Below are positions 54,420 through 63,119 of a DNA stretch of 64,000 nucleotides, piece by piece; the first letter of the stretch is position 1; each line of letters begins with the position of its first letter. The stretch spans positions 186,001 to 250,000 of the forward strand of contig NZ_PVNS01000001.1 of assembly GCF_002993335.1 (NCBI RefSeq), in the 5' to 3' direction. The stretch comes from Alkalicoccus urumqiensis (GTDB lineage: Bacteria; Bacillota; Bacilli; Bacillales; Salisediminibacteriaceae). Both the position numbers and the translations under genes were made by a program. The notes under the pieces are model-generated. The model did not search any database. It saw only the letters and a program-made list of their open reading frames with translations, and had not been told where the DNA came from.

Positions 54420-54432
54420 ACAGCCAATGATT
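54420..54432 (-). promoter_or_regulatory. PucR-box-like sequence between pucR and pucF
   Basis: AATCATTGGCTGT on the minus strand agrees with the published PucR box WWWCNTTGGTTAA at the first nine positions and one later one. Its place in the 121-base divergent gap supports function. Confidence 0.55.
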
Positions 54433-54484
54433 TACGTCCTGGTTCTGGTAGCATAGCAGAAAAGAGAGAGAAAGGACGTTTTTT

Positions 54485-55699
54485 ATGATGCAGACGCAGA
54501 TTGACTGGCTCAGTACGTATACTGATGACACACCGGGGGTGACCCGCTTGTTGTACAGCCGCTCCTGGTGCGAGGCACGGTCCGCACTGATGGACTGGAT
54601 GACCGCGCTCGGCATGCACGTTTATGAAGATGCGGTCGGCAATGTGTTCGGCCGGGTCGAAGGCCGCTCCCCCGAAGTCATCCTGACTGGATCCCACCTG
54701 GACAGCGTTGCACACGGCGGCCGTTTTGACGGCGCTGCCGGCGTCATTGCCTCTATTTTAAGCGTCGCCCGGGCGGCGGAAAACGGCACTCCCGACTACA
54801 CGCTTGAAGTCGTCGTTTTCTGTGAGGAAGAAGGAAGCCGCTTCCCGTATGCGTGCCTCGGCTCGCACTACGTCGCCGGAAACGTCGGCCCGGACGTTCT
54901 CGAAAAAACGGTTGACGCAGACGGTATATCCATGGAGAAAGCGCGGAAAACCGCCGGCATTACCGGTCACATAGAACAGAATGCACGAACGGATATCCGC
55001 CGGTTCATGGAGCTTCATATTGAGCAGGGCGGCATCCTTGAGCATGAGGGCTGCGCGGTCGGTCTCGTGGAAAGCATCGTCGGGCAGCGGCGGATGTACA
55101 TTGACGTCACCGGCACGGCCAACCACGCCGGCACGACACCGATGGACCTCCGGAGTGACGCCATGGAAGCATCCGCCTCCATGATGAGCCGGATGGCCGC
55201 CGAAGCAAGAAGACGCGGCGCACCGCTCACCGCAACGGTCGGCGAGATGCAGGTCTCGCCGAATACCGTAAACGTCATCCCAGGTCACGTACGGTTCTCC
55301 CTTGATTTCCGCCACCCGGAAGAGGAGGCGCTGGCGTCGTTTCAGGAATGGGTGGAGCAGACGTTTTCAGACACAGCCGCCCACTACGGCGCTTCGATCT
55401 CCTTTGATGTTTTCATGAAGGAGGCGCCAACACCGATGGATCACGTGATGACCGGTGAACTCGAATCGTTCTGCCAAAACGAGCAGCTTTCCTGCCGCAG
55501 GATGCACAGCGGTGCCGGGCACGACGCACAGGTACTCGGCCGTATAACGGCCACCGCGCTTCTATTTGTTCCAAGCTGGGAAGGCATCAGCCATTCCCCC
55601 GAGGAATATACCGAGCCCGAAGCGCTGGAAGCAGGACTGACACTGATGACGAATGCGCTCATTTCCTGGGCGTACACTACGAAGGAGGTACTTACATGA
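54485..55699 (+). CDS. pucF: Allantoate amidohydrolase (M20 family)
   Basis: The product has 404 residues. The M20 metal ligands and catalytic acid appear in TGSHLDSVAHGGRFDGAAGV and EEEGSRFPYACLGS, with the dimerisation domain motif TANHAGTTPMDLR and the late HSGAGHDAQ. It hydrolyses allantoate to ureidoglycine, CO2 and ammonia, and needs Mn2+. Its stop overlaps the pucG start (ATGA), so the two are coupled. Confidence 0.92.
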   Translation: MMQTQIDWLSTYTDDTPGVTRLLYSRSWCEARSALMDWMTALGMHVYEDAVGNVFGRVEGRSPEVILTGSHLDSVAHGGRFDGAAGVIASILSVARAAENGTPDYTLEVVVFCEEEGSRFPYACLGSHYVAGNVGPDVLEKTVDADGISMEKARKTAGITGHIEQNARTDIRRFMELHIEQGGILEHEGCAVGLVESIVGQRRMYIDVTGTANHAGTTPMDLRSDAMEASASMMSRMAAEARRRGAPLTATVGEMQVSPNTVNVIPGHVRFSLDFRHPEEEALASFQEWVEQTFSDTAAHYGASISFDVFMKEAPTPMDHVMTGELESFCQNEQLSCRRMHSGAGHDAQVLGRITATALLFVPSWEGISHSPEEYTEPEALEAGLTLMTNALISWAYTTKEVLT

Positions 55700-56928
55700 G
55701 CCGATTTATTCCCCCGCGCCGGACGATTATGACACCCGGCCCGGTCGAAGCCGACCCGCGCGTGCTGCAGGCGATGAGCAGTCCGATCGTCGGTCAGTTC
55801 GATCCGGTGTTTACAACGCTGATGAACGATACGATGGAGCGGATCCGTTACTTATTTCAAACCGACAACCACTGGGCCTATCCGATTGACGGGACGTCCC
55901 GCTCCGGCATGGAGGCGGTGCTCGTCAGCCTGATTGAACCCGGGGACCGCGTGCTGATCCCGGTATTCGGCCGCTTCGGCTACCTGCTCACGGAAATTTC
56001 CGAGCGGTGCGGTGCGGAAGTTCACACGATCGAGAAACCGTGGGGCACGGTGTTTGATGCAGCGGAAGTCACGGAGAAAGCGGCGGAAATCCAGCCGAAG
56101 CTCATCGCCTGCGTCCACGGCGAAACGTCCACCGGCTGTCTCCAGCCGCTCGATACGATTGGTCGTTTTGCGAGAGAGCACGGCATGCTCTTCGTCGTCG
56201 ATGCGGTGGCAACGATCGGCGGTGTGGAATTCCGGATGGATGATTGGTGTGTGGATGCGGTCGTCGGCGGCACGCAGAAGTGTGTGTCCGGCCCGTCCGG
56301 CACGGCGCCGATCTCTTACAACGACCGTGCCGAAGCGGCGATGCAGGGGCGGAAGCAGGTGGAGAAGGGGATTCGGACAGACGCGGATGCGGAAGGAGAC
56401 GTCACGCGGCGGATACGCAGCAACTACTTCGATCTGACGCAGCTGCAGGATTACTGGAGCCCGCGCCGTCTGAATCACCATACGGAGGCGACGTCGATGC
56501 TTTACGCACTGTACGAGGCACTCCGGGTGATTCAGGAGGAGACGGTGGAGTTCCGCTGGGAGCGGCACCGGCTTCATGAGAAAGCGCTCTGCGAAGGCAT
56601 CCGCGCAATGGGGCTCGAGCTGTACAACGACCATGACGCCAAGCTTCCGGTCGTCCACTGCATCCGTATTCCGGAAGGTGTGGATGATGCAGCTGTCCGG
56701 GAAACGATGCTGACGCAGTTCGGCGTGGAAATCGCCTCCTCCTTCGGTCCGCTTCAGGGGGTCATCTGGCGGATCGGCTCGATGGGCTACAGCGCCCGCC
56801 GCGAAAACGTCTACCACGTCCTGTTTGCGCTGGAGGCCGCCCTCGTCAGCCAGGGAGCTTCCGTCGTCCGCGGCGAAGCCGTCCAGCAGGCAATGAAGGT
56901 CTATGAGCGGAGCCCGGTTGTCAGCTGA
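55696..56928 (+). CDS. pucG: Ureidoglycine-glyoxylate aminotransferase PucG
   Basis: The product has 410 residues and is a class V PLP aminotransferase. PLP Lys195 lies in GGTQKCVSGPSG, and the N-terminal MTPGPVEADPRVLQAM is typical of the alanine-glyoxylate/PucG group. It converts ureidoglycine and glyoxylate to oxalurate and glycine. Following pucF directly, it fits the B. subtilis purine pathway. Confidence 0.92.
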   Translation: MSRFIPPRRTIMTPGPVEADPRVLQAMSSPIVGQFDPVFTTLMNDTMERIRYLFQTDNHWAYPIDGTSRSGMEAVLVSLIEPGDRVLIPVFGRFGYLLTEISERCGAEVHTIEKPWGTVFDAAEVTEKAAEIQPKLIACVHGETSTGCLQPLDTIGRFAREHGMLFVVDAVATIGGVEFRMDDWCVDAVVGGTQKCVSGPSGTAPISYNDRAEAAMQGRKQVEKGIRTDADAEGDVTRRIRSNYFDLTQLQDYWSPRRLNHHTEATSMLYALYEALRVIQEETVEFRWERHRLHEKALCEGIRAMGLELYNDHDAKLPVVHCIRIPEGVDDAAVRETMLTQFGVEIASSFGPLQGVIWRIGSMGYSARRENVYHVLFALEAALVSQGASVVRGEAVQQAMKVYERSPVVS

Positions 56929-56968
56929 CCGGCTTCAGGAAAGAGATGCCGTCCGTCTCCAACCAGAC

Positions 56969-57022
56969 AAAAGCCATGCTTCCGGACGATCCGCACAGGA
57001 TCACCGGAAGCATGGCTTTTTA
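56969..57022 (+). terminator. Terminator of pucFG
   Basis: A 17-pair stem, AAAAGCCATGCTTCCGG with CCGGAAGCATGGCTTTT, followed by TAAAAAG. Confidence 0.9.
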
Positions 57023-57029
57023 AAAAGTA

Positions 57030-57673
57030 GAAAGAGGGAGTATAAAATTCGCAGCCTCTTCCAAGCAGGTATGCCAAGGGCTGCAGCGCATGAGCGGAGC
57101 CGGCCCATGTTTTAAGGCGCAGGGCAGCGGCCTTCTGTCATGCGGCGTGGCCGCGCGGGGCCGTGCTTCTTGAAGCGGAGAACGAATCCCACTGACGCCT
57201 CTGCCGAACGCTTCGAAGCGGCAGTGTGCTGTCATTCGAAAAACACCGGACCAGAAACAGCCGCCCGCGGACCAGCCCGGCCTGTTATCGGAACACCGCA
57301 GCTCCCCTGTCGGACCAGGAGCGGCCTTCTCCGGACCAAGCGCATTCTATCGGACCATCTTCCGCCCAAATCGGAACACGTGCCGTGCCCAATCGGACCA
57401 CCTTTCCAGGCCACCGGACCACCGGCCGCCGGAACTTCCGGCGCCCCCTCTGCTCCAAGCCGCAGCCAGCGGCTGAAAGCACCCGCTCTGGTTCCTTCAC
57501 CCCTGCCGGAGAAAGCGAAGAGCAGCTTTCTCCGGCAGGGCTTCCAGGGCGCTTCCGCTTTTCACACTCCCTCCGGAACGCATACGGCTGCAGGTGAAGG
57601 CAGAAAGCGGGAACCTGTTCAATAAACCTCCCCTTTTTTTAAAGACCGGGCGGTTTCTGCCTGGTTTATTTTA
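57030..57673 (-). repeat. Dispersed intergenic element, copy R4, interrupted by array A2
   Basis: Left end: GTATAAAATTCGCAGCCTCT and ATGCCAAGGG as in R3/R2 (reverse). It then jumps to CTGCAGCGCATGAGCGGAGC as in R1. From about 57245 to 57425 the GGACCA array A2 stands where R3 has its central part. The element resumes with CACCCGCTCTGGTTCCTTCA, the hairpin CTGCCGGAGAA/TTCTCCGGCAG, and ends in the hairpin ACCGGGCGGTTTCTGCCTGGT next to the pucM stop. Confidence 0.85.
57248..57421 (+). repeat. Class A 21-bp-period array (GGACCA), copy A2
   Basis: GGACCA or GGAACA at 57248, 57269, 57290, 57312, 57333, 57352, 57373, 57395 and 57416. Steps are 21, 21, 22, 21, 19, 21, 22, 21. Like A1 it has nine words and one 19-bp step after the fifth. 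Confidence 0.9.
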
Positions 57674-57674
57674 T

Positions 57675-58037
57675 TCAGCTCCCGCGGTACGTGCTGTAGC
57701 CGCCGGGCGCGATAAGGAGCGGGACGTGGTAATGCTCGTTTTGATGGGCGATGCCGAAGCTTACGGGCACGACGTTGTAAAACGGCGGCTCGGACTGGTC
57801 GAGCCCCTGTTTTTCAAAATACGTATGCACGTGAAACAGCAGCTCATAGCGCCCTTTTTTAAACGTTTCTCCCTCCAGAAGCGGCTTGTCAAAGCGGCCG
57901 TCCTCGTTCAGTTCGCCTTCGCACATTTTCTGAAACTCGCCGTACGACGGTTCGTAGCGCCACAGCTCCACGAGCAGGCCCTCGGCAGGACGGCCGATGC
58001 TCGTATCGAGCACGTGGGTCGTCAGTTTACCGCTCAT
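57675..58037 (-). CDS. pucM: 5-hydroxyisourate hydrolase
   Basis: The product has 120 residues and is a transthyretin-related protein: N-terminal THVLDTSIGRPA with the active-site His, a central RYELLFHVHTYF, and the C-terminal signature YRGS. It hydrolyses hydroxyisourate, the product of uricase, to OHCU. Its start overlaps the uricase gene end by 11 bases. The R4 end hairpin begins directly after its stop. Confidence 0.96.
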   Translation of the reverse strand: MSGKLTTHVLDTSIGRPAEGLLVELWRYEPSYGEFQKMCEGELNEDGRFDKPLLEGETFKKGRYELLFHVHTYFEKQGLDQSEPPFYNVVPVSFGIAHQNEHYHVPLLIAPGGYSTYRGS

Positions 58038-58974
58038 GGCGGGATGCCTCCACGTCTTCCCGGAGCACCGTAAAGCCCTGATAGCCGTACGGCGGCCGCG
58101 GTTCGGTGAAGACCTGCCCTTCTCCAGCGTCCGCCACCGATTCCCGGATCGTTTCCCACGTGCGGTTGTTCGATGTAAACGACACTTCCTTCAGCTGTGG
58201 AAACCGCTCAAGCGTGCGGCAGCCGATGTCGTAGATCAGCTTCTGAATCGACGGGGAGTGTTTCTCATGAAACACGGTCTGGGCGATGCCCTGGACCTGT
58301 TCTGCCGGTACGTAGGCTTTTTCCGCGTCCTCCGGGTTCTCGTAGCGCCAGAAAATATCGAGGTAAATATACAGCGGCCGGTCGCTCGTTTCCGGGAGCG
58401 TCGTATACTCATCCCTGATAAATCCGGCAAAGGAGCTTCCTTTGACTTTGATGAGATGGAGATCGGTAATGCCGCCGCAGAAATCCTCGATGACCGCTCC
58501 GCCCTCTGCATCCCGGCCAAGCTTTACTTCTGCGTACGGACGTCCGAGAAGCCCCTCTTCAAACACCACGTCACTCGGCTCTCCGCCTGCCTCGACTTCG
58601 CGGAACAGCTTCTGCCGGCCTCCGAGAGTAACTCCTTCAATGTGGCTGTAGGCCGATAAAAACGCGCGGCCGGTATGAAGAAAATAGCCTTCCATCGTTG
58701 CCTTCTCACACTCTCCGGCCTGATGCAGCATGAAATTTTTCATGGAGTCGGTCGCCACCACCATACTGTTATCCCCATCGGTAAACGACGGCAGAAATGC
58801 TTCTCCTTCGAGCGCCACGTTAGCATCAATGGCAAAAATCGTGTTGGTTCTGCCGGTAAAGGACGACTCCGGAATCGGCGGGACAGTAAGCTTGGGCGCA
58901 TACGTCCGATAGACGAAAACATCTCCTTTTCCGTAGTGCATCGTCCGTGCGGTTCTGGCTGCTGTTTTCATCAT
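58027..58974 (-). CDS. pucL: Urate oxidase (uricase)
   Basis: The product has 315 residues, a complete cofactor-free uricase with two T-fold halves. Typical text includes YGKGDVFVYRTY, the VVATDSMKNFML motif, and the late YLDIFWRYENPEDA and SFTSNNRTWETI. It oxidises urate to 5-hydroxyisourate. In B. subtilis PucL this domain is fused to an OHCU decarboxylase domain; here that domain is a separate gene overlapping by four bases (ATGA). Confidence 0.95.
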   Translation of the reverse strand: MMKTAARTARTMHYGKGDVFVYRTYAPKLTVPPIPESSFTGRTNTIFAIDANVALEGEAFLPSFTDGDNSMVVATDSMKNFMLHQAGECEKATMEGYFLHTGRAFLSAYSHIEGVTLGGRQKLFREVEAGGEPSDVVFEEGLLGRPYAEVKLGRDAEGGAVIEDFCGGITDLHLIKVKGSSFAGFIRDEYTTLPETSDRPLYIYLDIFWRYENPEDAEKAYVPAEQVQGIAQTVFHEKHSPSIQKLIYDIGCRTLERFPQLKEVSFTSNNRTWETIRESVADAGEGQVFTEPRPPYGYQGFTVLREDVEASRHER

Positions 58975-59495
58975 GACTTCATCCTTTCAATCTGTGCACT
59001 TCCGTCCACCAGGTCGTGGAGGCGGAAATGGATAATTTTTGTCACTTCTGCGATGGCTGTTTCTTTTTCCGTTTCCCAGTCATGAAACTGTCGCTCCTGC
59101 AGGCTCTGCAGAATGTCTGCTTTCGTTTTTCCTTTAACCGCCAGAATGAACGGAAAGGTGAAGCGGCTCGTATACGTCTGATTTAACGCGGAAAATGTCT
59201 CGTATTCCGCTTCGCTCAGCTCATGCAGACCGGCTCCTGCCTGCTCCGAACGGGAGGCGTCTGTCACGTCGAGACGGGTGCCGAGATCGGGATGGGCACG
59301 CAGCAGGGAAAGCTGCTTTTCTTCCGGAGCCCGGTAGATTTCCCGGGCGAGGGCGGCGAACAGATCCTCCCTGCTCTGGAATGGCCGTTTTTCCCAGGCT
59401 GCCTCAGCTACCCAGGGGGAGTGCTCGGCGGTCCAGCCGATGTTTTCGATGAAGGCGGTGCGTGTCATCTGGTTGATGTCGGTGAGGTTATACAT
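58971..59495 (-). CDS. uraD: OHCU decarboxylase
   Basis: The product has 174 residues. The conserved core HPDLGTRL and SRSEQAGAGL, followed by LNQTYTSRFTFPFILAVKGK, marks 2-oxo-4-hydroxy-4-carboxy-5-ureidoimidazoline decarboxylase, which makes S-allantoin. The active-site His of HPDLG is present. It lies between the deaminase gene and the uricase gene with short overlaps on both sides, so all four minus-strand genes are one operon. Confidence 0.95.
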   Translation of the reverse strand: MYNLTDINQMTRTAFIENIGWTAEHSPWVAEAAWEKRPFQSREDLFAALAREIYRAPEEKQLSLLRAHPDLGTRLDVTDASRSEQAGAGLHELSEAEYETFSALNQTYTSRFTFPFILAVKGKTKADILQSLQERQFHDWETEKETAIAEVTKIIHFRLHDLVDGSAQIERMKS

Positions 59496-60864
59496 GAAAT
59501 TTGTCCTCCATTCTGCCGGCCCGTTCGGCGGAGAGTCCGGGGATGCGGCCGATCAACCGGCGGATGGCATCGTCGGCTCCGCGCAGGACGACGTCTTTTT
59601 CGATGGTTTTGAGCTGGTGGTTGTCCATGACGAGCCGGCCGTGGATCATCGTGCTTTCGACGTCGGCGCGCGTCGCGGAGTAGACGATGCGGGAGATGGT
59701 GTCGACGTCGTGTTTTGGATACATGTGAAAGTCGTTAAGGTTCAGGATGGCCAGATCGGCTTTTTTGCCTGCTTCGAGGCTTCCGATCTCTTCTTCCATA
59801 CCCATGGCTTTCGCGCCGCCGATCGTTGCCATGCGGAAGACGGTGCGTGCGTCCATGCTCGTCGGGCCGTGCTCCGGCTTGTGGATCAGCGCGGCGAGGC
59901 GCATTTCATTCATCATGTCTAGGTTGTTGTTGCAAGGCGCGCCGTCCGCGCCGAGACTTACGCAGACGTGGGCGTCGAGCATCGCCGGAACGTCGGCGGT
60001 GCCGGAGGCGAGTTTCATGTTGGAGCCCGGGCAGTGCGTGACGTTGACGCGGCGGTCGCGCAGGATGCGGCGCTCGTTGTCGTTGAGCCAGACGCAGTGC
60101 GCGAGGATGAGCCGCTCATTGGCGAGGCCTAAGTGGTCGAGGTATTCGACGTTTCTCATGCCGGTTTCCTGTTCAACGATCGCGATTTCGCCCCGGTTTT
60201 CCGAGGCGTGGGTGTGGACGTAGGTTCCATACGCCGTGGATAAAGCAGCGACCTCCCGGAGCAGTTCTTCGGTGCAGGATATGACGAACCGGGGCGAGTA
60301 GGCATATTGAATGCGCCCGTTGTCTTTTCCGTGCCACCGCTCCATCAGCGCCTGACTTTCTTTCAGGGAGGCGGCCGTTGTTTCCTGGAGCTTTTCCGGC
60401 ACTTCGTCTCCTTTATCCATCATCACTTTTCCGGAGAGTGCGCGCATGCCGGACTGTTCAATCGCCCGGAACGCGGCGTCGGTGTGATGCACGGTTTCCA
60501 TATCAACGATCGCTGTCGTGCCGCTCCGGATCATTTCGCCGAGGCCGAGCATCGCTGAATAATAAATCGAATCCTCGTCGTGGGCTGCCTCGAGCGGCCA
60601 GATGCGTTTTTTGAGCCAGTCCATCAGCTCCAGGTCGTCGCCTTTGCCGCGGAAAATCGTCTGGCATAAATGAATATGTGTCTGGATCAGCCCGGGAATG
60701 ACGACACGGTCTGTGGCATCGATTACCCGGTCGGCTTCCGGATGGAACAGCTGCGGACCGATTTCGCTGATCGTATCCCCCTCAATGAAAATGTCGCCGG
60801 TAAACTGATCGTCGTTTTCGTTCATCGTAATAATCTCTGCGTTTCGTATCCATGTTGTTTCCAT
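59488..60864 (-). CDS. Atz/Trz-type amidohydrolase, probable purine deaminase
   Basis: The product has 458 residues. Metal ligands appear in THIHLCQTIFRG, the later THASENRGE, ILAHCVWL and SLGADGAPCNNN. It belongs to the MtaD/AtzA/guanine-deaminase branch of amidohydrolases. By place, first in the operon with uraD, pucL and pucM, it most probably deaminates guanine or a related purine to feed xanthine dehydrogenase. B. subtilis uses an unrelated guanine deaminase (GuaD), so this would be a non-homologous replacement (inference). Confidence 0.8.
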   Translation of the reverse strand: METTWIRNAEIITMNENDDQFTGDIFIEGDTISEIGPQLFHPEADRVIDATDRVVIPGLIQTHIHLCQTIFRGKGDDLELMDWLKKRIWPLEAAHDEDSIYYSAMLGLGEMIRSGTTAIVDMETVHHTDAAFRAIEQSGMRALSGKVMMDKGDEVPEKLQETTAASLKESQALMERWHGKDNGRIQYAYSPRFVISCTEELLREVAALSTAYGTYVHTHASENRGEIAIVEQETGMRNVEYLDHLGLANERLILAHCVWLNDNERRILRDRRVNVTHCPGSNMKLASGTADVPAMLDAHVCVSLGADGAPCNNNLDMMNEMRLAALIHKPEHGPTSMDARTVFRMATIGGAKAMGMEEEIGSLEAGKKADLAILNLNDFHMYPKHDVDTISRIVYSATRADVESTMIHGRLVMDNHQLKTIEKDVVLRGADDAIRRLIGRIPGLSAERAGRMEDKFHV

Positions 60865-61011
60865 CGTTTCTTCCTCCTGGATTCGTTTTTGGCACAGCGC
60901 TGCCTTTTTTCAGCCGCGCTGTTTCGTAGTCAGGAAATGTCGGTACCTGCTAGAGACTCCCCGCCCATCCTGCGGGGATTATACGAATCGGAGCTTTGTA
61001 TTTGGTTCGCT

Positions 61012-61599
61012 TTACACGTGATGAAGCTTCGACAGTGCCTGCGCTGCGTCCTCCGGGGTATCGAGGTCTGCGGCGGCGCCTGCTTCGTTTGTCTCTACGA
61101 AGCAGATGCGCTCGTCCGGCAGCCACGTCTTTCCGCTGCGGTCGCCCGGCTTTGGCGGCGGAAGCTGATCCACATGACCGATAAAAACCGGGTGGCCGGG
61201 AATGCCGCGGAAGCGCGGCCGTACCATGAACGGTTCCTCCGTTTCCCGGAGCCGCTTTTCGCCTTCGCTCCGGATTAGGCGGACGAGAGCTTCCGGCAGA
61301 AACGGCTGATCTGCGAGAAACACGAGTATACTTTTCGTTTCTTTAGGAAGGGCCCGGATGCCGGCCGCCAGAGACGAGCCCTGCCCTTCTCTCCAGCCGG
61401 CGTGGTAATGACATGCTGCCGGGGAGGTGACGGCTTTCATAACCTCCTCCGCCCGGTATCCGGTGACGACGAGCACGTCGGACGTGCCCGCCGCACGGAC
61501 TGCCCGCTCCACCATCGGCACTCCGTCGATTTCCATCACCTGCTTCAGCCTCCCCATCCGGGAGCTGCGCCCGGCTGCGAGCACGAGAGCATGCGTCAT
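61012..61599 (-). CDS. pucB: Molybdenum cofactor nucleotidyltransferase, PucB/MocA type
   Basis: The product has 195 residues with the nucleotidyltransferase start LVLAAGRSSRMGRLKQ, the metal motif FLADQPFL and a PRFRGIPGHPVF motif. MocA-like enzymes attach CMP to molybdopterin for xanthine dehydrogenase. It follows pucA with no gap and is last in the pucDEAB order. Confidence 0.92.
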   Translation of the reverse strand: MTHALVLAAGRSSRMGRLKQVMEIDGVPMVERAVRAAGTSDVLVVTGYRAEEVMKAVTSPAACHYHAGWREGQGSSLAAGIRALPKETKSILVFLADQPFLPEALVRLIRSEGEKRLRETEEPFMVRPRFRGIPGHPVFIGHVDQLPPPKPGDRSGKTWLPDERICFVETNEAGAAADLDTPEDAAQALSKLHHV

Positions 61600-62637
61600 T
61601 TAGACGACCTCCAGCACGGCCGGCACCTGTTTCACTGCGCGGCGCACCTGAATCAGTTCGGCCATCATGCTGATGGCAATCTCCTCTTCTCCCTCCGCCT
61701 GAATATCCAGTCCTGCAGGCGAGGTGATCCAGCCTGGAATCGTGTCAGTACCGAGCAGGCGTCTCGTTCTGCGCCGCGGGCCGAGCACACCGCAGTAGGA
61801 GGTGTTCTGTCCGGCAAGCAGCTGCAGGACACGCTGATCCTGCTCAAACCGGTGGCTCATGACGAGGACGGACGCTCCTTCCGGGAGAGAATGTTCCTGA
61901 AGCCACCCTTCCGGATGACGGCAGATCCGCTCATCTGCCTCCGTAAACCCGCCTGCTTCCAGCCGGTTGGGCGAAGGATCGACAACGGTAACCCCCCAGC
62001 CGGTGCGCACCGCCTGAGAGACGACCGGTTCGGCGTCTCTGCCAGCGCCGAATACGTACAGTTTCGGCTTCGGCATAATGCATTCGTAGATGAGCATGCT
62101 GCCGCCTTCAGTGATAACGGCGGCGGTTTCTTTGTCGGTCTGCAGCGACACGAGCTTTTCCCGCTCTACTTCCGACAGCGTAATGGCGCCGTTTCCGCCG
62201 ATCCGTTTTCCTTCCGGCGTGTAGAGAACTGTTGCCTCGCCGCTTCCTGTCCTTTTCAGCTGGACTACCGGCCGGTTGTTCTCCAGTTCCGTGAGCATGC
62301 GCTGCCAGATAGAGGAGGGATGCATGTGGACGGGTTCCAAAAGCACGCGGATGCTGCCGTTGCAGCCGGCACCCTGTCCCCAGCCGAGGTCATCCTCGGA
62401 GCGGAGATCGTACGTCACCACCTGCGGACTGCCGCTGTGCAGAACCGCTTCTGCGGCATACGATAAGTCCTCTTCCACACAGCCTCCGCTTATCAGCCCG
62501 GACCACGTGCCGTCTTTCGCAAAAAACATTTTCGCTCCCGCTTTCCGGTAGGCCGAGCCCTCCACCTCAATTACTGCTGCCAGGACACCGCTTCCTTCCT
62601 GCTGCATCGTTTTCAACAGCCGGTGCATATCACTCAT
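61600..62637 (-). CDS. pucA: XdhC-family molybdenum-cofactor chaperone PucA
   Basis: The product has 345 residues: an N-terminal XdhC/CoxI domain (GSAYRKAGAKMFFAKDG; GGCVEEDLS) and a C-terminal Rossmann-like domain (LYVFGAGRDAEPVVSQA). Such proteins bind and sulfurate or deliver the molybdenum cofactor to xanthine dehydrogenase. Its start overlaps pucE (four bases). Confidence 0.92.
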   Translation of the reverse strand: MSDMHRLLKTMQQEGSGVLAAVIEVEGSAYRKAGAKMFFAKDGTWSGLISGGCVEEDLSYAAEAVLHSGSPQVVTYDLRSEDDLGWGQGAGCNGSIRVLLEPVHMHPSSIWQRMLTELENNRPVVQLKRTGSGEATVLYTPEGKRIGGNGAITLSEVEREKLVSLQTDKETAAVITEGGSMLIYECIMPKPKLYVFGAGRDAEPVVSQAVRTGWGVTVVDPSPNRLEAGGFTEADERICRHPEGWLQEHSLPEGASVLVMSHRFEQDQRVLQLLAGQNTSYCGVLGPRRRTRRLLGTDTIPGWITSPAGLDIQAEGEEEIAISMMAELIQVRRAVKQVPAVLEVV

Positions 62638-63119
62638 CGGACCGCACTCCTTTCATGAGATTCTTTCACACTCAGCCGCTCCAGAACGCGGTGCATTCCG
62701 CCGTATCCGGTGCAGCGGCACAAGTTGCCGGTAAGCCCTTCTTCCAGCTCTTCTCTCGTCCTCTCCCGGTCCTGCCGGAGCATACCGGTCAGACTGACGA
62801 CCATCCCCGGCGTACAGTAGCCGCACTGCATCGCTCCTTCTTCTAAAAACGCCTCGGTAATGTCCGTGTCCCGGATTCCCTCAATCGTCTCGATCTCCCT
62901 GCCGCTGCACTGATACGCCATCAGCAGGCACGCATTCATTGCGCGGCCGTCGACAAGCACCATACAGGCACCGCAGCGGCCGATTTCGCAGGAAATTTTC
63001 GTGCCCTTCAGCTGAAGATCCTCCCTTAAAATATCGATGAGGCGCCGGGAGCCATCCGCCGGCACAACCACATCACTTCCATTGATCGAAAGCGTATATT
63101 CCGCCGTTTTCTCTGTCAT
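62634..63119 (-). CDS. pucE: Xanthine dehydrogenase iron-sulfur subunit
   Basis: The product has 161 residues with two [2Fe-2S] sites: a plant-ferredoxin-like site (CEIGRCGACMVLVDG and MNAC) and a helical site (CGYCTPG and CRCTGYGG). It passes electrons from the molybdenum subunit. It overlaps pucD by four bases (ATGA). Confidence 0.95.
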   Translation of the reverse strand: MTEKTAEYTLSINGSDVVVPADGSRRLIDILREDLQLKGTKISCEIGRCGACMVLVDGRAMNACLLMAYQCSGREIETIEGIRDTDITEAFLEEGAMQCGYCTPGMVVSLTGMLRQDRERTREELEEGLTGNLCRCTGYGGMHRVLERLSVKESHERSAVR

